Origin: an uncultured Muribaculaceae bacterium
GTDB lineage: Bacteria > Bacteroidota > Bacteroidia > Bacteroidales > Muribaculaceae
NCBI GenBank assembly: GCA_947629175.1
Contig: CANRCT010000012.1
Coordinates: 1 to 64,000, forward strand
Length of the DNA stretch: 64,000 nucleotides
Direction of reading: 5' to 3'
Under the pieces are notes generated by a model. That model did no database searches, was not told the DNA's origin, and saw only the letters and a list, made by a program, of their open reading frames with translations. The position numbers and the translations under genes were made by a program. Positions 1 to 8,821 of the stretch are shown here, in pieces (position 1 is the first letter of the stretch; the number at the start of each line of letters is the position of its first letter).

Positions 1-2917
1 TCATATTCTCAACATAGGAAAATTTTGGTTCATCTGTAAGTTCCAACCAGACAATTTGTGGTTTATTGAAATCGTCCCAATAGCTGATGCTATCCTGAGT
101 TTCAAACCATTTGTTAGAGGTCTTTTTCCGTGCTTTCTCGTCACCTGCTCCAACGCGAATGCGATGGCCTGCTATTTCTATGAATTGTCCCGTCTGAGCA
201 AGCTTTTGATAGCAGTAATCAGCAAGATAATTGTCGGCTACCCAATCCAAACCTGCTTCACGGAGCATAGGCTCGGCAAAAGAGAGCAGATGGGACTTGA
301 CGGATGGATATTGTTCGATGTCGTAATTTCTCGCCGGGAAAGTGGCGATTAGCCATAGGTTCGCCCAGTCGTAGCCGTAACGCTTGATGTCACGGCCACG
401 AAGAATGGGTCGAATTAATTCCTCAGTACGTTGCCGTTCTTCCGATGTTTGACATTTACTCAGGATCTCATCTCTTTTTTCGGTGGAAATGATGAACGCT
501 TCATTGTATCCTGTAAGAACACCACGATATATGTTTATATCCCAATCCTTGAGAGGCACACCTACGGCTTCGATTTTGCGTTTGATGCTCTGCTCGATGG
601 GCGAGAGGATTACCCACGAGTCGGAGGTGGCGAAATCGGTGGCAACGGCGTTGTGCCGCACGAAATCGCTCAAATTTTTGAGGATATCTTTGTGCTGTTT
701 ACTCCCGGAGACTGCTTGTGTCTCGTGACGATTGCCATCCTTTGAGAATAGTAGTATATTGGTGTCGACCGTTGCGCTGTCGAACACTTGGATGCCTCCG
801 AAATCGAGCAACAGTTTGGGGTTAGTTTTCTTAGCAAGAAACTGACGTAGGTCTTTGCCATATCCGGCTCTCATCCATTTGTTGGATGTGATGTAGCACA
901 GATGACCTCCATTCTTCAGCATACGCCACCCTTGCTCATAGAATAGGCAATATATATCGCCGGTGCGGGCAAATGATTCAAACTTACACCCTTCATAGAG
1001 CTTCGCAAGTGAGCCACCATTGCCTTGAAGCTGAATGTAAGGAGGATTACCGATTACAATGTCGAACCCCCCATTTTCAAATACATCGGTAAACCATGTG
1101 TGCCAAAGGAAGAAATCCGAGTTCTCCGATGGATCCGTTCCTGTGGGAAGTATAATCTCTTTATCAAGTAGCTGACGACGCACATTATTGATTATATCGT
1201 TGAATAGTCGGGCGCGTTTGGCATGATCGGATGTTCCATAATAAGATTTTAAATCCGACACAAGAATCTCGCGATCCGGATCATCTGAGTCAAACAATGA
1301 CGCATGTGAATTCACTTTGGTCATATCGGCAAGGGTTATGCCATTATAGCTTTCCAACAACGAGTTGCCCTGCATGATTTTGAAATGAAGGTTAGGAAGT
1401 GGTTGTGGCTCTTTCTCATCCACCACCATTGCCAGCCAGAAGCGAAGACGTGCAATATCAACCGCACCTTTCTCAATGTCAACGCCATAAATACTCTTCT
1501 CCATGATATGACGTTTGATAAGCGTACGGTCTGAGTCGGGTTTCAACGCGATGAATATACGTGAAAGAAGATTGACGAGACCCATAGGGAATGCCCCAGA
1601 GCCAATGGCCGGGTCACAAATCTTAACATCGACAAGCTTGCGCAGCAGTTTCATCCTTTGTTCAGGAGTCAGAATCTCAGGATCAATTGTTTCGATAAAC
1701 TTTCGGATAAGGGGATGTGCTTTCTTCTCGTAGCCATTATTGAGATAGGCTATGAGTGATTCGCGGCACATATAATCAACGATTTCTTTCGGAGTATAGA
1801 ATGCCCCTTTGTCTTTATTGTCTTCAAGAAGGTTCTCAAAGATACGTCCCAGCATCTCAGGGTCAATGCCGATTTCTGCGTCTTCTGTGTCGTTTTCATC
1901 GATAGTGAAGTTATAGCTATCGAGAAAGCCGAATAATTTTTCGAAATACGAGGCAGGAAAAACGCATCTCTCCGGGTCAACATCATCTTTTTCAAAAAGA
2001 CCACCGTTAAGATATGGTATATTCTCGCTGCCAGGGAGATCTCTTGATGAGGAGGGACGCAGCTCCGGCTTGGTATTCAGCAAATCAAAAAACAATGGCT
2101 CCAGAACACCATCAAGGAAATTATCTTTTTTATCGGAGTTGACGAAAAGGTCGTGCATATAGTTCTTGTTGCCGGCCATCCAACCTTTACGCTGGAGGAA
2201 GTAGAGGAACACAATGCGGCCAAACATCTTCTTGATATAGTCACGTACATGTTTTTCATCGGAGTTAAATGTGTCAACAAACAATTTGCTTTCCTCCGAT
2301 TGCTTTTTCTCAACCCATTTACCTTTCTCCTTTACATACCGTTTGCCTGTGATGTACTGCACAAAATCAGCATAAAGCTCGCGGTATTCATCGAAGAATT
2401 GTTTGCTCAGTGCATCTACCGAGAATGCATCCCGGAGGTTTGTAAAGTCGATTCCTTTTGTCTGTAATGTCAAGAATCGTTCAGCGGGAGTATGATATTG
2501 CATTGTAGGGTCTCCGAAAACGTAAGAATAGCGCTTCGGTGTTGTTGCGGCATCCTTTATGTCGCAAATAAACGAAAGACGCCAGTTCTCGGAATCATCA
2601 TATACCACAAGGGCGGCATCAAATTCTCCATAGGACGCATTAATGAATTTCTTTACGAGATTGCGCAACCCCACACGACGGTTTGTTACACTACCATCAA
2701 GTACATCATATCTGAACAAGCCAATTGAATAACCATCAGGCGTGTCTATTGAACCGAGAAAATATCCCTGCAACTTTTCTTCCGGGTCTGAAATCGGCTG
2801 AGGATTGACTCGCAGACGATTTGCGTGGAAGAAATTAATCAGCAATTCCTGCCATGTCTCAGCGGAGAACGGCGATTTGAATATTTCCTTTAGCGTTGTC
2901 TTATTATATGATGCCAT
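1..2917 (-). CDS. Eco57I-type (type IIG-like) DNA adenine methyltransferase/restriction protein, partial
   Basis: This is an open frame of about 972 codons running off the left edge, so the C terminus is missing. It starts at an ATG 8 bp after the helicase stop, giving a two-gene operon. Methyltransferase motif I reads DPAIGSGAF near residue 435, and catalytic motif IV reads GNPPY near residue 624, typical of gamma-class N6-adenine methyltransferases of the Eco57I/PglX group. About 430 residues precede motif I, room for a nuclease or accessory domain; I could not pin down a PD-(D/E)xK motif. The region after motif IV probably includes target recognition. Such proteins methylate host DNA and, alone or with partners, restrict foreign DNA. 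It could be a single-chain type IIG enzyme, or the methylase of a larger system such as class 1 DISARM or a BREX-like locus; genes beyond the edge would decide. Confidence 0.85.
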   Translation of the reverse strand, partial: MASYNKTTLKEIFKSPFSAETWQELLINFFHANRLRVNPQPISDPEEKLQGYFLGSIDTPDGYSIGLFRYDVLDGSVTNRRVGLRNLVKKFINASYGEFDAALVVYDDSENWRLSFICDIKDAATTPKRYSYVFGDPTMQYHTPAERFLTLQTKGIDFTNLRDAFSVDALSKQFFDEYRELYADFVQYITGKRYVKEKGKWVEKKQSEESKLFVDTFNSDEKHVRDYIKKMFGRIVFLYFLQRKGWMAGNKNYMHDLFVNSDKKDNFLDGVLEPLFFDLLNTKPELRPSSSRDLPGSENIPYLNGGLFEKDDVDPERCVFPASYFEKLFGFLDSYNFTIDENDTEDAEIGIDPEMLGRIFENLLEDNKDKGAFYTPKEIVDYMCRESLIAYLNNGYEKKAHPLIRKFIETIDPEILTPEQRMKLLRKLVDVKICDPAIGSGAFPMGLVNLLSRIFIALKPDSDRTLIKRHIMEKSIYGVDIEKGAVDIARLRFWLAMVVDEKEPQPLPNLHFKIMQGNSLLESYNGITLADMTKVNSHASLFDSDDPDREILVSDLKSYYGTSDHAKRARLFNDIINNVRRQLLDKEIILPTGTDPSENSDFFLWHTWFTDVFENGGFDIVIGNPPYIQLQGNGGSLAKLYEGCKFESFARTGDIYCLFYEQGWRMLKNGGHLCYITSNKWMRAGYGKDLRQFLAKKTNPKLLLDFGGIQVFDSATVDTNILLFSKDGNRHETQAVSGSKQHKDILKNLSDFVRHNAVATDFATSDSWVILSPIEQSIKRKIEAVGVPLKDWDINIYRGVLTGYNEAFIISTEKRDEILSKCQTSEERQRTEELIRPILRGRDIKRYGYDWANLWLIATFPARNYDIEQYPSVKSHLLSFAEPMLREAGLDWVADNYLADYCYQKLAQTGQFIEIAGHRIRVGAGDEKARKKTSNKWFETQDSISYWDDFNKPQIVWLELTDEPKFSYVENM

Positions 2918-2925
2918 GATGTGGG

Positions 2926-5900
2926 TCAGATGAATGTTTCGGAGATTATGATTTTAGGGTCACTTACATCCTTTTTAACGGAATCGCTTGTTATATTAGT
3001 GTGATATTCATCAACTAATTTACTTATAGCCTTTTGTAACTTGTACTCAGATTCACGGATTTTAATTCGGTCATTTTTGTATTCCTGCGATATTGTTTTC
3101 AACTCCCTCGGAAGCTGGGAATATGTGCCCTGACCAAGATAACCACGCAGAATTTTCACATTAGCGGTTATGATAGGGTCGGTAAACACCTGTAAAAGCG
3201 TTCTTAGGAATTTATCTGCCACTTGAGCGGTTTTGTCGAGGGTCGCGACATCCACCTTTGCCTCATCGTGAACCTCGATGACAGTCTGACGGTATTTTTC
3301 CAATGCTCGATTTACCTGACTGTAATGCGAATCGTCTTCTGGGATGGGAGTCGCTTGCTCATCCGGTCGTGCCTTTAGATAACCTACTGCTGTCAGGAAG
3401 TCAATAGGCTCAGGATTCCCTGCACCAACAAGATAAAATTCGGTTTTCACCTCCGAGGATACAAACACGATGGTTTTACCATGGTGTTTGCCGGTATCAT
3501 GACCGACGCGGCTTTTTAGTGGTAACGCTTTGATTTTGTGATAGAGGTCACGGTCATTGTTGTATAAGTCTCGCAGCTCACGGAGTAATGCGATTTTCTT
3601 GTCAATGCTATCTCTCACGTTGCTGTCAAACAGTTTGAACTCTTTTACAATCTCCTCCCTCGAATAAATCTGGGCATCCTCTCCATAAGCCGAGTGAAAA
3701 CTCTGTAGCTTAATCAGCGCGTTCTTGTAAAGCTGAATTTCCTTATCCCCCTGCTGAGATGGATAGAACATGAAGTTGTAGATGTTAGGAGCAACAGATC
3801 CAATTCGGTTTACACGTCCAATACGCTGCATCAGACGAGAGGCATTCCAAGGAGAGTCATAGTTCACAATCACATTAGAACGATGTAGATTCACGCCTTC
3901 AGCCAAAACATCAGAAGTAAGAATGATGTTAAAATCATTCTTCTGCTCTTCCGCCGACACATTCGCGTCGAAATTGGCTTTGACCTGACCTTTCTTTTTA
4001 TTGCGGTTTGATGCGGTGATCAACAACACATCGTCTCTCCCCATAGTATTATGAAGATAATCGTACAGGAATTTAATCGTATCCACACTCTCGGAGAATA
4101 CCACCAGTTTCCCTGTCGGGTTTATGTCTGACGATAGGAGAGTGTTTTGCAGACTATTGATAAACAGTTCCAGTTTAGGGTCATCGGAGACTTGTGACCA
4201 TTCATCGTTGAGTTTTTTGAGTATGTTCCTATCCTTCTTAAGCATTTCAATAAACTCGGGCTGGAAATCGGAAGCATGATAGAGAATGTCATCTTTGCTA
4301 TATCCTTTTTCCATCGCAAGTTCAAGAATCTCGTCAAGTTCCATATCCTTTGCCTGTAACGCTTTCACGTTTAGCTCCGGGGCAATGATGACCTTATCCT
4401 GCTCAAACATCTTTATCATGTCAGATGTGATGCGCAGTAAAGTAGCCAACGACTTCTTGAAAGCATGGAAACTGCTCTCAAGTCGTTTTACCATGTGAAC
4501 CTTGTATATACCTGCAAGACTCTGGCTTATTTGTTTTGCTCGGGGATAACGGTCTCTAAACTCCGGATTGAGAAATTCTATGGCTCGATAACGTGCATAG
4601 CCAACATGCTCAAGATTCTCTTCATCAGTAAGTGCCGACAGCGTTGCATAGAATTTTTCACTTAGAGAATCGCCTAATTGGTAGGTCAGTTCATTCGGAG
4701 GAAGTATATGTGGGAAAATTATACCTTGATCTTCAAGGTCATGGCAATAATCCGGATCGTTGAGGATATTATTGCGGGTGCGACGGATTGTCACCTTGTC
4801 GATTACCTCATCGCGTATTGACGCATATATCTTTTCAACATCAGCAGTAACATCCCGTCTGGCGCGTTCCCTCATTAGCTTCTTGTAATCCGATATTTTG
4901 GGAACAAAGAATGCTTTCAGATTTGGAACGCCATCAATAGTACATTGCTGACTGTCTTGAAACAAAAGCAACTGATTCAAGAGGTCTTCCGGTCTGTTGT
5001 TTAGGGGCGTGGCAGAAAGAAGCATCACTTTTTTACGTGATGATTTCAACAATCCTTGATTAGAGCAAGGTGCTTTACATATTTTTTGCAGCTCATCATA
5101 TTTTCCGGAGAGGTCTGACCGGAATCCGTGAGCCTCATCAACGATGATAAGGTCAAACTCCTCTTTGTCTTTGTATTGGTCTTTGCCCTCCAGGATTTTC
5201 TTTAAGCTGCCATTCGTTATGAACTGGGCTTTCTTGCTGATGCCAAATAATTTGAATGTACTACGCCAGTTTTCTTCAAGTGCCGGAGGGTAAATAACAA
5301 GTATATTGGTGTTTTTACCATTAGCTTCGATGAATCTTTTGGCAATCATTGTGGCAATCATCGTTTTGCCAAGACCTACGACATCTGAAAGGAATAATCC
5401 GTTATGCTGAAGTAGCATTTGATAACCTTGGATTACCGCATCTTTCTGATATTTCAGTTCTTTTACTCCGTCGGGAAGCTGTATAGTAAAATCATCTTCT
5501 ACTTGATCACCGAAAGCCTCAATAAGAACCTTGATATACAATTCATATGGTGTCGGTTGATAACCGAGATAGGTCTGTTTTTTATATGCGCTTATATCAT
5601 CGGCTGTTATGGCTATTGCCTCATTCCAAAGCATATCAAATTGCTCATGGCAGTAGTTTACATCATCGAAATCCTTCATTGCCACGTTCAACTCGTACCG
5701 TGGAGCGACAGTTATTCCTAATCCGGATTCCGAGATATTAGACGAACCCATAATCACCCAACCGTCTGAGTTGGGAGTATGTGTTTGGGGCAAACACAGA
5801 TAAAACTTGGCATGGAGGTTTTTTGACGGATGAATCCTCATTTGCAGTCGCCCGGAAACAAGATCTTCGCACATTTGCAATATACCTCTTTCAACCTCAG

Positions 5901-6207
5901 GTAAATAATGGGCGTTTACAATATCTTCCGCAAAGTCAGTACTAAATATTTCACGAGCCTTATCCTCATTCTCCAACATCAATAATGCCTTGTTATGCTT
6001 CCTAAAGATATTATCAATGTTGATGCCTACCAGTATTTTTATCTCTGGCACATCGCCAAGTTCTTCTCTAAGTTTGAAGTAACCTGATGACCGAAAGAAT
6101 CCGACTACTGCAAGGAATCGGTCAAAAGAAGCCATTTCTGACGCTATACCTTTTAATTTAAGGAATAGGGTATTAGATGGTGTATTATTGAAGAACTTAG
6201 TGCTCAT
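2926..6207 (-). CDS. PLD-domain SNF2/DEAD-like helicase, restriction-associated
   Basis: A 1,093-residue protein with three parts. Residues about 1-180 form a phospholipase D-like domain, with an HAK box and a GSSNIS box that resemble half an HKD nuclease site. Residues about 240-430 are a superfamily 2 motor: Walker A GLGKT, Walker B DEAH, motif III SATPLNN. Residues about 640-810 are the second helicase lobe, with ILTSDVLAEGVN and QRIGRVNRIG. The last 280 residues are unassigned. The protein probably moves along or remodels DNA and may cut it through the PLD domain. It is followed after 8 bp by the methyltransferase, so the two likely act together. It has its own promoter, and the mob operon upstream is terminated, which marks the pair as separate cargo. 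The family is firm; the role in defence is inference. Confidence 0.85.
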   Translation of the reverse strand: MSTKFFNNTPSNTLFLKLKGIASEMASFDRFLAVVGFFRSSGYFKLREELGDVPEIKILVGINIDNIFRKHNKALLMLENEDKAREIFSTDFAEDIVNAHYLPEVERGILQMCEDLVSGRLQMRIHPSKNLHAKFYLCLPQTHTPNSDGWVIMGSSNISESGLGITVAPRYELNVAMKDFDDVNYCHEQFDMLWNEAIAITADDISAYKKQTYLGYQPTPYELYIKVLIEAFGDQVEDDFTIQLPDGVKELKYQKDAVIQGYQMLLQHNGLFLSDVVGLGKTMIATMIAKRFIEANGKNTNILVIYPPALEENWRSTFKLFGISKKAQFITNGSLKKILEGKDQYKDKEEFDLIIVDEAHGFRSDLSGKYDELQKICKAPCSNQGLLKSSRKKVMLLSATPLNNRPEDLLNQLLLFQDSQQCTIDGVPNLKAFFVPKISDYKKLMRERARRDVTADVEKIYASIRDEVIDKVTIRRTRNNILNDPDYCHDLEDQGIIFPHILPPNELTYQLGDSLSEKFYATLSALTDEENLEHVGYARYRAIEFLNPEFRDRYPRAKQISQSLAGIYKVHMVKRLESSFHAFKKSLATLLRITSDMIKMFEQDKVIIAPELNVKALQAKDMELDEILELAMEKGYSKDDILYHASDFQPEFIEMLKKDRNILKKLNDEWSQVSDDPKLELFINSLQNTLLSSDINPTGKLVVFSESVDTIKFLYDYLHNTMGRDDVLLITASNRNKKKGQVKANFDANVSAEEQKNDFNIILTSDVLAEGVNLHRSNVIVNYDSPWNASRLMQRIGRVNRIGSVAPNIYNFMFYPSQQGDKEIQLYKNALIKLQSFHSAYGEDAQIYSREEIVKEFKLFDSNVRDSIDKKIALLRELRDLYNNDRDLYHKIKALPLKSRVGHDTGKHHGKTIVFVSSEVKTEFYLVGAGNPEPIDFLTAVGYLKARPDEQATPIPEDDSHYSQVNRALEKYRQTVIEVHDEAKVDVATLDKTAQVADKFLRTLLQVFTDPIITANVKILRGYLGQGTYSQLPRELKTISQEYKNDRIKIRESEYKLQKAISKLVDEYHTNITSDSVKKDVSDPKIIISETFI

Positions 6208-6361
6208 ATAAAAATAATAAAACTCCGGGGCAGTTATCTGAGGGCTGACCGAGCCTGTAACGACTGCTTAGGAGCTTCAATAATGGTTGGTTTTGGTGGC
6301 ATCGCTGCCTTTGGTGTTAAACCGTTCCGGTCATATTCAGAATTTTGAGGTTACTATATTG

Positions 6362-6391
6362 CAAAATTAGCGATTATTTCTGAGATAGCAA
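6362..6391 (-). promoter_or_regulatory. Promoter of the helicase-methyltransferase cargo operon
   Basis: On the minus strand a -7 box TAATTTTG (6362-6369) lies exactly 19 bp after a TTG -33 element (6389-6391), a good match to the Bacteroidota consensus TTTG-N19-21-TAnnTTTG. Transcription would start near 6355, leaving a leader of about 150 nt before the helicase start at 6207. Confidence 0.7.
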
Positions 6392-6447
6392 TCGAATATG
6401 CTAAGAAACATAAGGCTGAGAGCTGATTAGAAGAGGTAAAAAGTGAA

Positions 6448-6481
6448 AACGCCGCCGAGGTATGTTTCCCTCGGTGGCGTT
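6448..6481 (-). terminator. Terminator of the IME1 mobilization operon
   Basis: A 13-bp stem (arms 6448-6460 and 6469-6481, 8-nt loop) lies 4 bp past the relaxase stop codon. In the minus direction it is followed by a T-rich run. It separates the mob genes from the cargo operon. Confidence 0.8.
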
Positions 6482-6485
6482 GTGG

Positions 6486-7694
6486 TTAGTGTAGTTTGGG
6501 CCCTTGTCGGCGGCGTTTGGCTTTTTGTTCTTCACGATAGCGGTGAAGTGCCTCTTCTATGGTAAGTCCGGGATGGCGGCTCAGCCACAGTTTGAAATCA
6601 TCAGGCAAAGCACCTCCATTAGCAAAACCTTCTTGCGTCTGCGAGGCTCCTGAGGATGGAACTTGGGATAACCGAGTGCCATAGTTTTGCGACTGGGATG
6701 CAGTTTGCCCGTCTAAGTCCGGATTCGATGAATAGACTCCCGGAGTCATGCGCTGTGGGTTGAATTGTATCCACACAGTAGGCATAGCTCCCTGGCATCC
6801 GTCAACTCGGACAGCTTTCCCCGCAACATAATCATTAATCTGTTGTGTCGTAAACCGCACGCCTTTGTATGATGCGATAGGCACGATGGAGCCATCTGCA
6901 TACATCCATTGAGACTGAGGATGTAACGGTTTGTTGTTGGCAAGATGCTTGGAAATATTGCCCAGACTGAATCGCCGGTCAATCTTTGATGCGGCGAAAC
7001 GTTTGCCTTTTCGGGTGTACCATAGACCCTGCAATTCGCCGGTGCCGCGCTTATATTTGTATTCTATGCCAACTCCAGCCGCTTTTAAGCGGGTCTCGAA
7101 TTGCTCGAAAGTATGGACGGATTTATCCTTCCATACCGAGTCAACGGCGTTGAAAATCTCATATCGTATCTTTTCCGTGCCACGCAGTTTATTGACATTA
7201 GTCTGCCGCTTGTCCTCGGAAATGTGCAGTCCGTATTCCTTTGTCAAGTCAAGACAGACAGCCCTGTTGCGGCTGAAATCATTTTTATCGGAAATGGTTT
7301 CGGCGTGGTTATCTATTCGGCTGAACACGATATGACAGTGTGGATAATCCTTGTCGAGATGGCGGACAATGATGTATGGAGTATCCACGATGCCCATTTT
7401 CTTCATATATTTTTGGGCAATCTCTACCATAATCCGGTCATCAACTTTATCCTTGTCGTTGGCATGGAAGTTCAGGGAAATATGTCCTACCGGATTTTTC
7501 AAGTCCGGATTCAAGGCGAGATTATCCTCAAAAGAAGCGATAATTCCACTCCGCCCCTCAATAGTAGATACATCTTTATAGTCGATAAGACGCCATTCTT
7601 TGCATGGAGAACCGTCGGGATTGTCCTTCTTTCTGCGGGTGACGTAATCGACGCAACCACCAAAACTGCCGCCTTTTGTTATCTTGCCCATCAT
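6486..7694 (-). CDS. Relaxase/mobilization nuclease (MobB-like)
   Basis: A 402-residue relaxase of the MobA/VirD2-like superfamily as found in Bacteroides mobilizable elements. It would nick oriT and stay attached to the 5' end of the transferred strand. The metal-binding histidine motif is visible as HLDKDYPHCH, with a first histidine in HISLNFH upstream. The start is placed at 7694 because its ATG overlaps the mobC stop (ATGATG with TGA at 7693-7691), which indicates translational coupling; a longer frame up to 7751 would lie inside mobC. The C-terminal 100 residues are rich in Q, S and P and probably disordered. A strong terminator follows directly. Confidence 0.88.
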   Translation of the reverse strand: MMGKITKGGSFGGCVDYVTRRKKDNPDGSPCKEWRLIDYKDVSTIEGRSGIIASFEDNLALNPDLKNPVGHISLNFHANDKDKVDDRIMVEIAQKYMKKMGIVDTPYIIVRHLDKDYPHCHIVFSRIDNHAETISDKNDFSRNRAVCLDLTKEYGLHISEDKRQTNVNKLRGTEKIRYEIFNAVDSVWKDKSVHTFEQFETRLKAAGVGIEYKYKRGTGELQGLWYTRKGKRFAASKIDRRFSLGNISKHLANNKPLHPQSQWMYADGSIVPIASYKGVRFTTQQINDYVAGKAVRVDGCQGAMPTVWIQFNPQRMTPGVYSSNPDLDGQTASQSQNYGTRLSQVPSSGASQTQEGFANGGALPDDFKLWLSRHPGLTIEEALHRYREEQKAKRRRQGPKLH

Positions 7695-8086
7695 ACGCTG
7701 TCGGGTGTATTTCGATAGATTTTTATCAGTGAAAGAACAAAATCCTTGCACTGAATTATCTCTCTGTATGTACGGACAATCTGGTCATCCGAGGCACCAC
7801 TTTTTAGAATGGCACCAACAAATTTTGCCGTGCGGTTGAGATTTTCGGCGATTCCCTGAAGGTCGCGGATTGCCTTGACATCTCTTGGCGTGAGCCTTTC
7901 CACGACTTTGCAATGCAGTGCCGACTGCCGGATATATTCCGAGCGGTTGAGCCCTGCCATGAGAGCTTTGTCCATCATTACCTGATACTGGTCGATGTCG
8001 AATTTCACCGGCACCATGATGGACTTTCTTTCATCAGCCGGGAGTTTGGGACGTCCTTTAGCGGGACGTAAATTGGATTTCTTCAT
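7691..8086 (-). CDS. MobC-like relaxosome accessory protein
   Basis: A 131-residue protein. Its N terminus (GRPKLPADERKS, then VPVKFDIDQYQ and LNRSEYIRQSAL) has the ribbon-helix-helix pattern of MobC/MbpA-type proteins that bind oriT and help the relaxase. The C-terminal half matches the MobC pattern of helices carrying GIAENLNRTAK. It overlaps the relaxase start by 4 bp. The 228 bp upstream is free of genes and rich in inverted repeats, the expected place for oriT. Confidence 0.85.
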   Translation of the reverse strand: MKKSNLRPAKGRPKLPADERKSIMVPVKFDIDQYQVMMDKALMAGLNRSEYIRQSALHCKVVERLTPRDVKAIRDLQGIAENLNRTAKFVGAILKSGASDDQIVRTYREIIQCKDFVLSLIKIYRNTPDSV

Positions 8087-8122
8087 TGGAAATTCTGTTT
8101 GAGGTTTGTGACCATCGGGAGC

Positions 8123-8223
8123 GGAGGGGAGCGAGTCGTTTGAGGATTACTTGTAATACGAAAACATAAACTCGCTCCCTCCAATTCCGAACCCTATCGA
8201 TAGTTTCGAGATGCACGAAACTA
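8123..8223. other. Candidate oriT of IME1
   Basis: The gap between the DUF3408 gene and mobC holds several nested inverted repeats: an interrupted repeat with arms 8123-8136 and 8170-8182 (one bulge), a 10-bp perfect palindrome CTATCGATAG at 8194-8203, and an 8-bp repeat TAGTTTCG/CGAAACTA at 8201-8208 and 8216-8223. A T- and G-rich stretch of TGAATAT/TGTGTATG repeats follows to 8300. Position directly before mobC-relaxase and the repeat structure suggest the transfer origin; the first repeat could instead terminate the DUF3408 operon. Confidence 0.5.
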
Positions 8224-8314
8224 CGAGGACTATTTAGCGGTCAAATAGGTTAATATCTCCATGTGAATATTCATGTGTATGAATATGTGTATGTATATAG
8301 TTGCAATCACGCAT

Positions 8315-8821
8315 TCAGAGTTTGCGCCAGATTTCGATGTCCGGGGAGTATGCCCGCAGGTGGTCGTCGAGGACGGCGTTGATGTAGCTGGCGACGGTTG
8401 TGCCACGCTCGCCGAGGATGCGGGCGATGCGTTCAAGTTGCTCCCAGATGTCGTCCTCGATATTGACCGGGTGACGGTTCACCAGCTTTGCCGGAGTAAG
8501 GAATGTAGCCTTGAACTCGGCGAAGTCCGATTTGCGCTGCTGCTTGCCGATGCGCTGTTGCTTCGGCGGCTCGGTCGTTTCGATTACGGATGTTGCTTCG
8601 GTTGCCGTCTGCTCGTTGCCGAACAGATTTTCATTGGCAACGGCGTTGACAGTGGCGGTGCTGTTAACAGCATTGTCGCTGTTTACTGCGGGATTGAGGT
8701 TGGTAGAGTTATCGGGTTGCATAATAATTTGGGGGTTAGAGGTTGATACTTGGATTTCGGGTGCATCGGTCAACTCTGTTGACTTGGATGCGGTGGTTGA
8801 AGGTGTTTTTGTGGTTTTCAT
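8315..8821 (-). CDS. DUF3408-type mobile element protein
   Basis: A 168-residue protein. The first 95 residues are low-complexity (T, S, N, A rich) and probably disordered. The last 70 (VNIEDDIWEQLERIARILG, then TTVASYINAVLDDHLR) have the helical pattern of DUF3408, a ribbon-helix-helix-like domain common beside mobilization genes in Bacteroides conjugative and mobilizable elements. It probably binds DNA during transfer or partition. Its start overlaps the stop of the toprim-like gene by 4 bp (ATGA), so the two are translationally coupled. Confidence 0.75.
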   Translation of the reverse strand: MKTTKTPSTTASKSTELTDAPEIQVSTSNPQIIMQPDNSTNLNPAVNSDNAVNSTATVNAVANENLFGNEQTATEATSVIETTEPPKQQRIGKQQRKSDFAEFKATFLTPAKLVNRHPVNIEDDIWEQLERIARILGERGTTVASYINAVLDDHLRAYSPDIEIWRKL

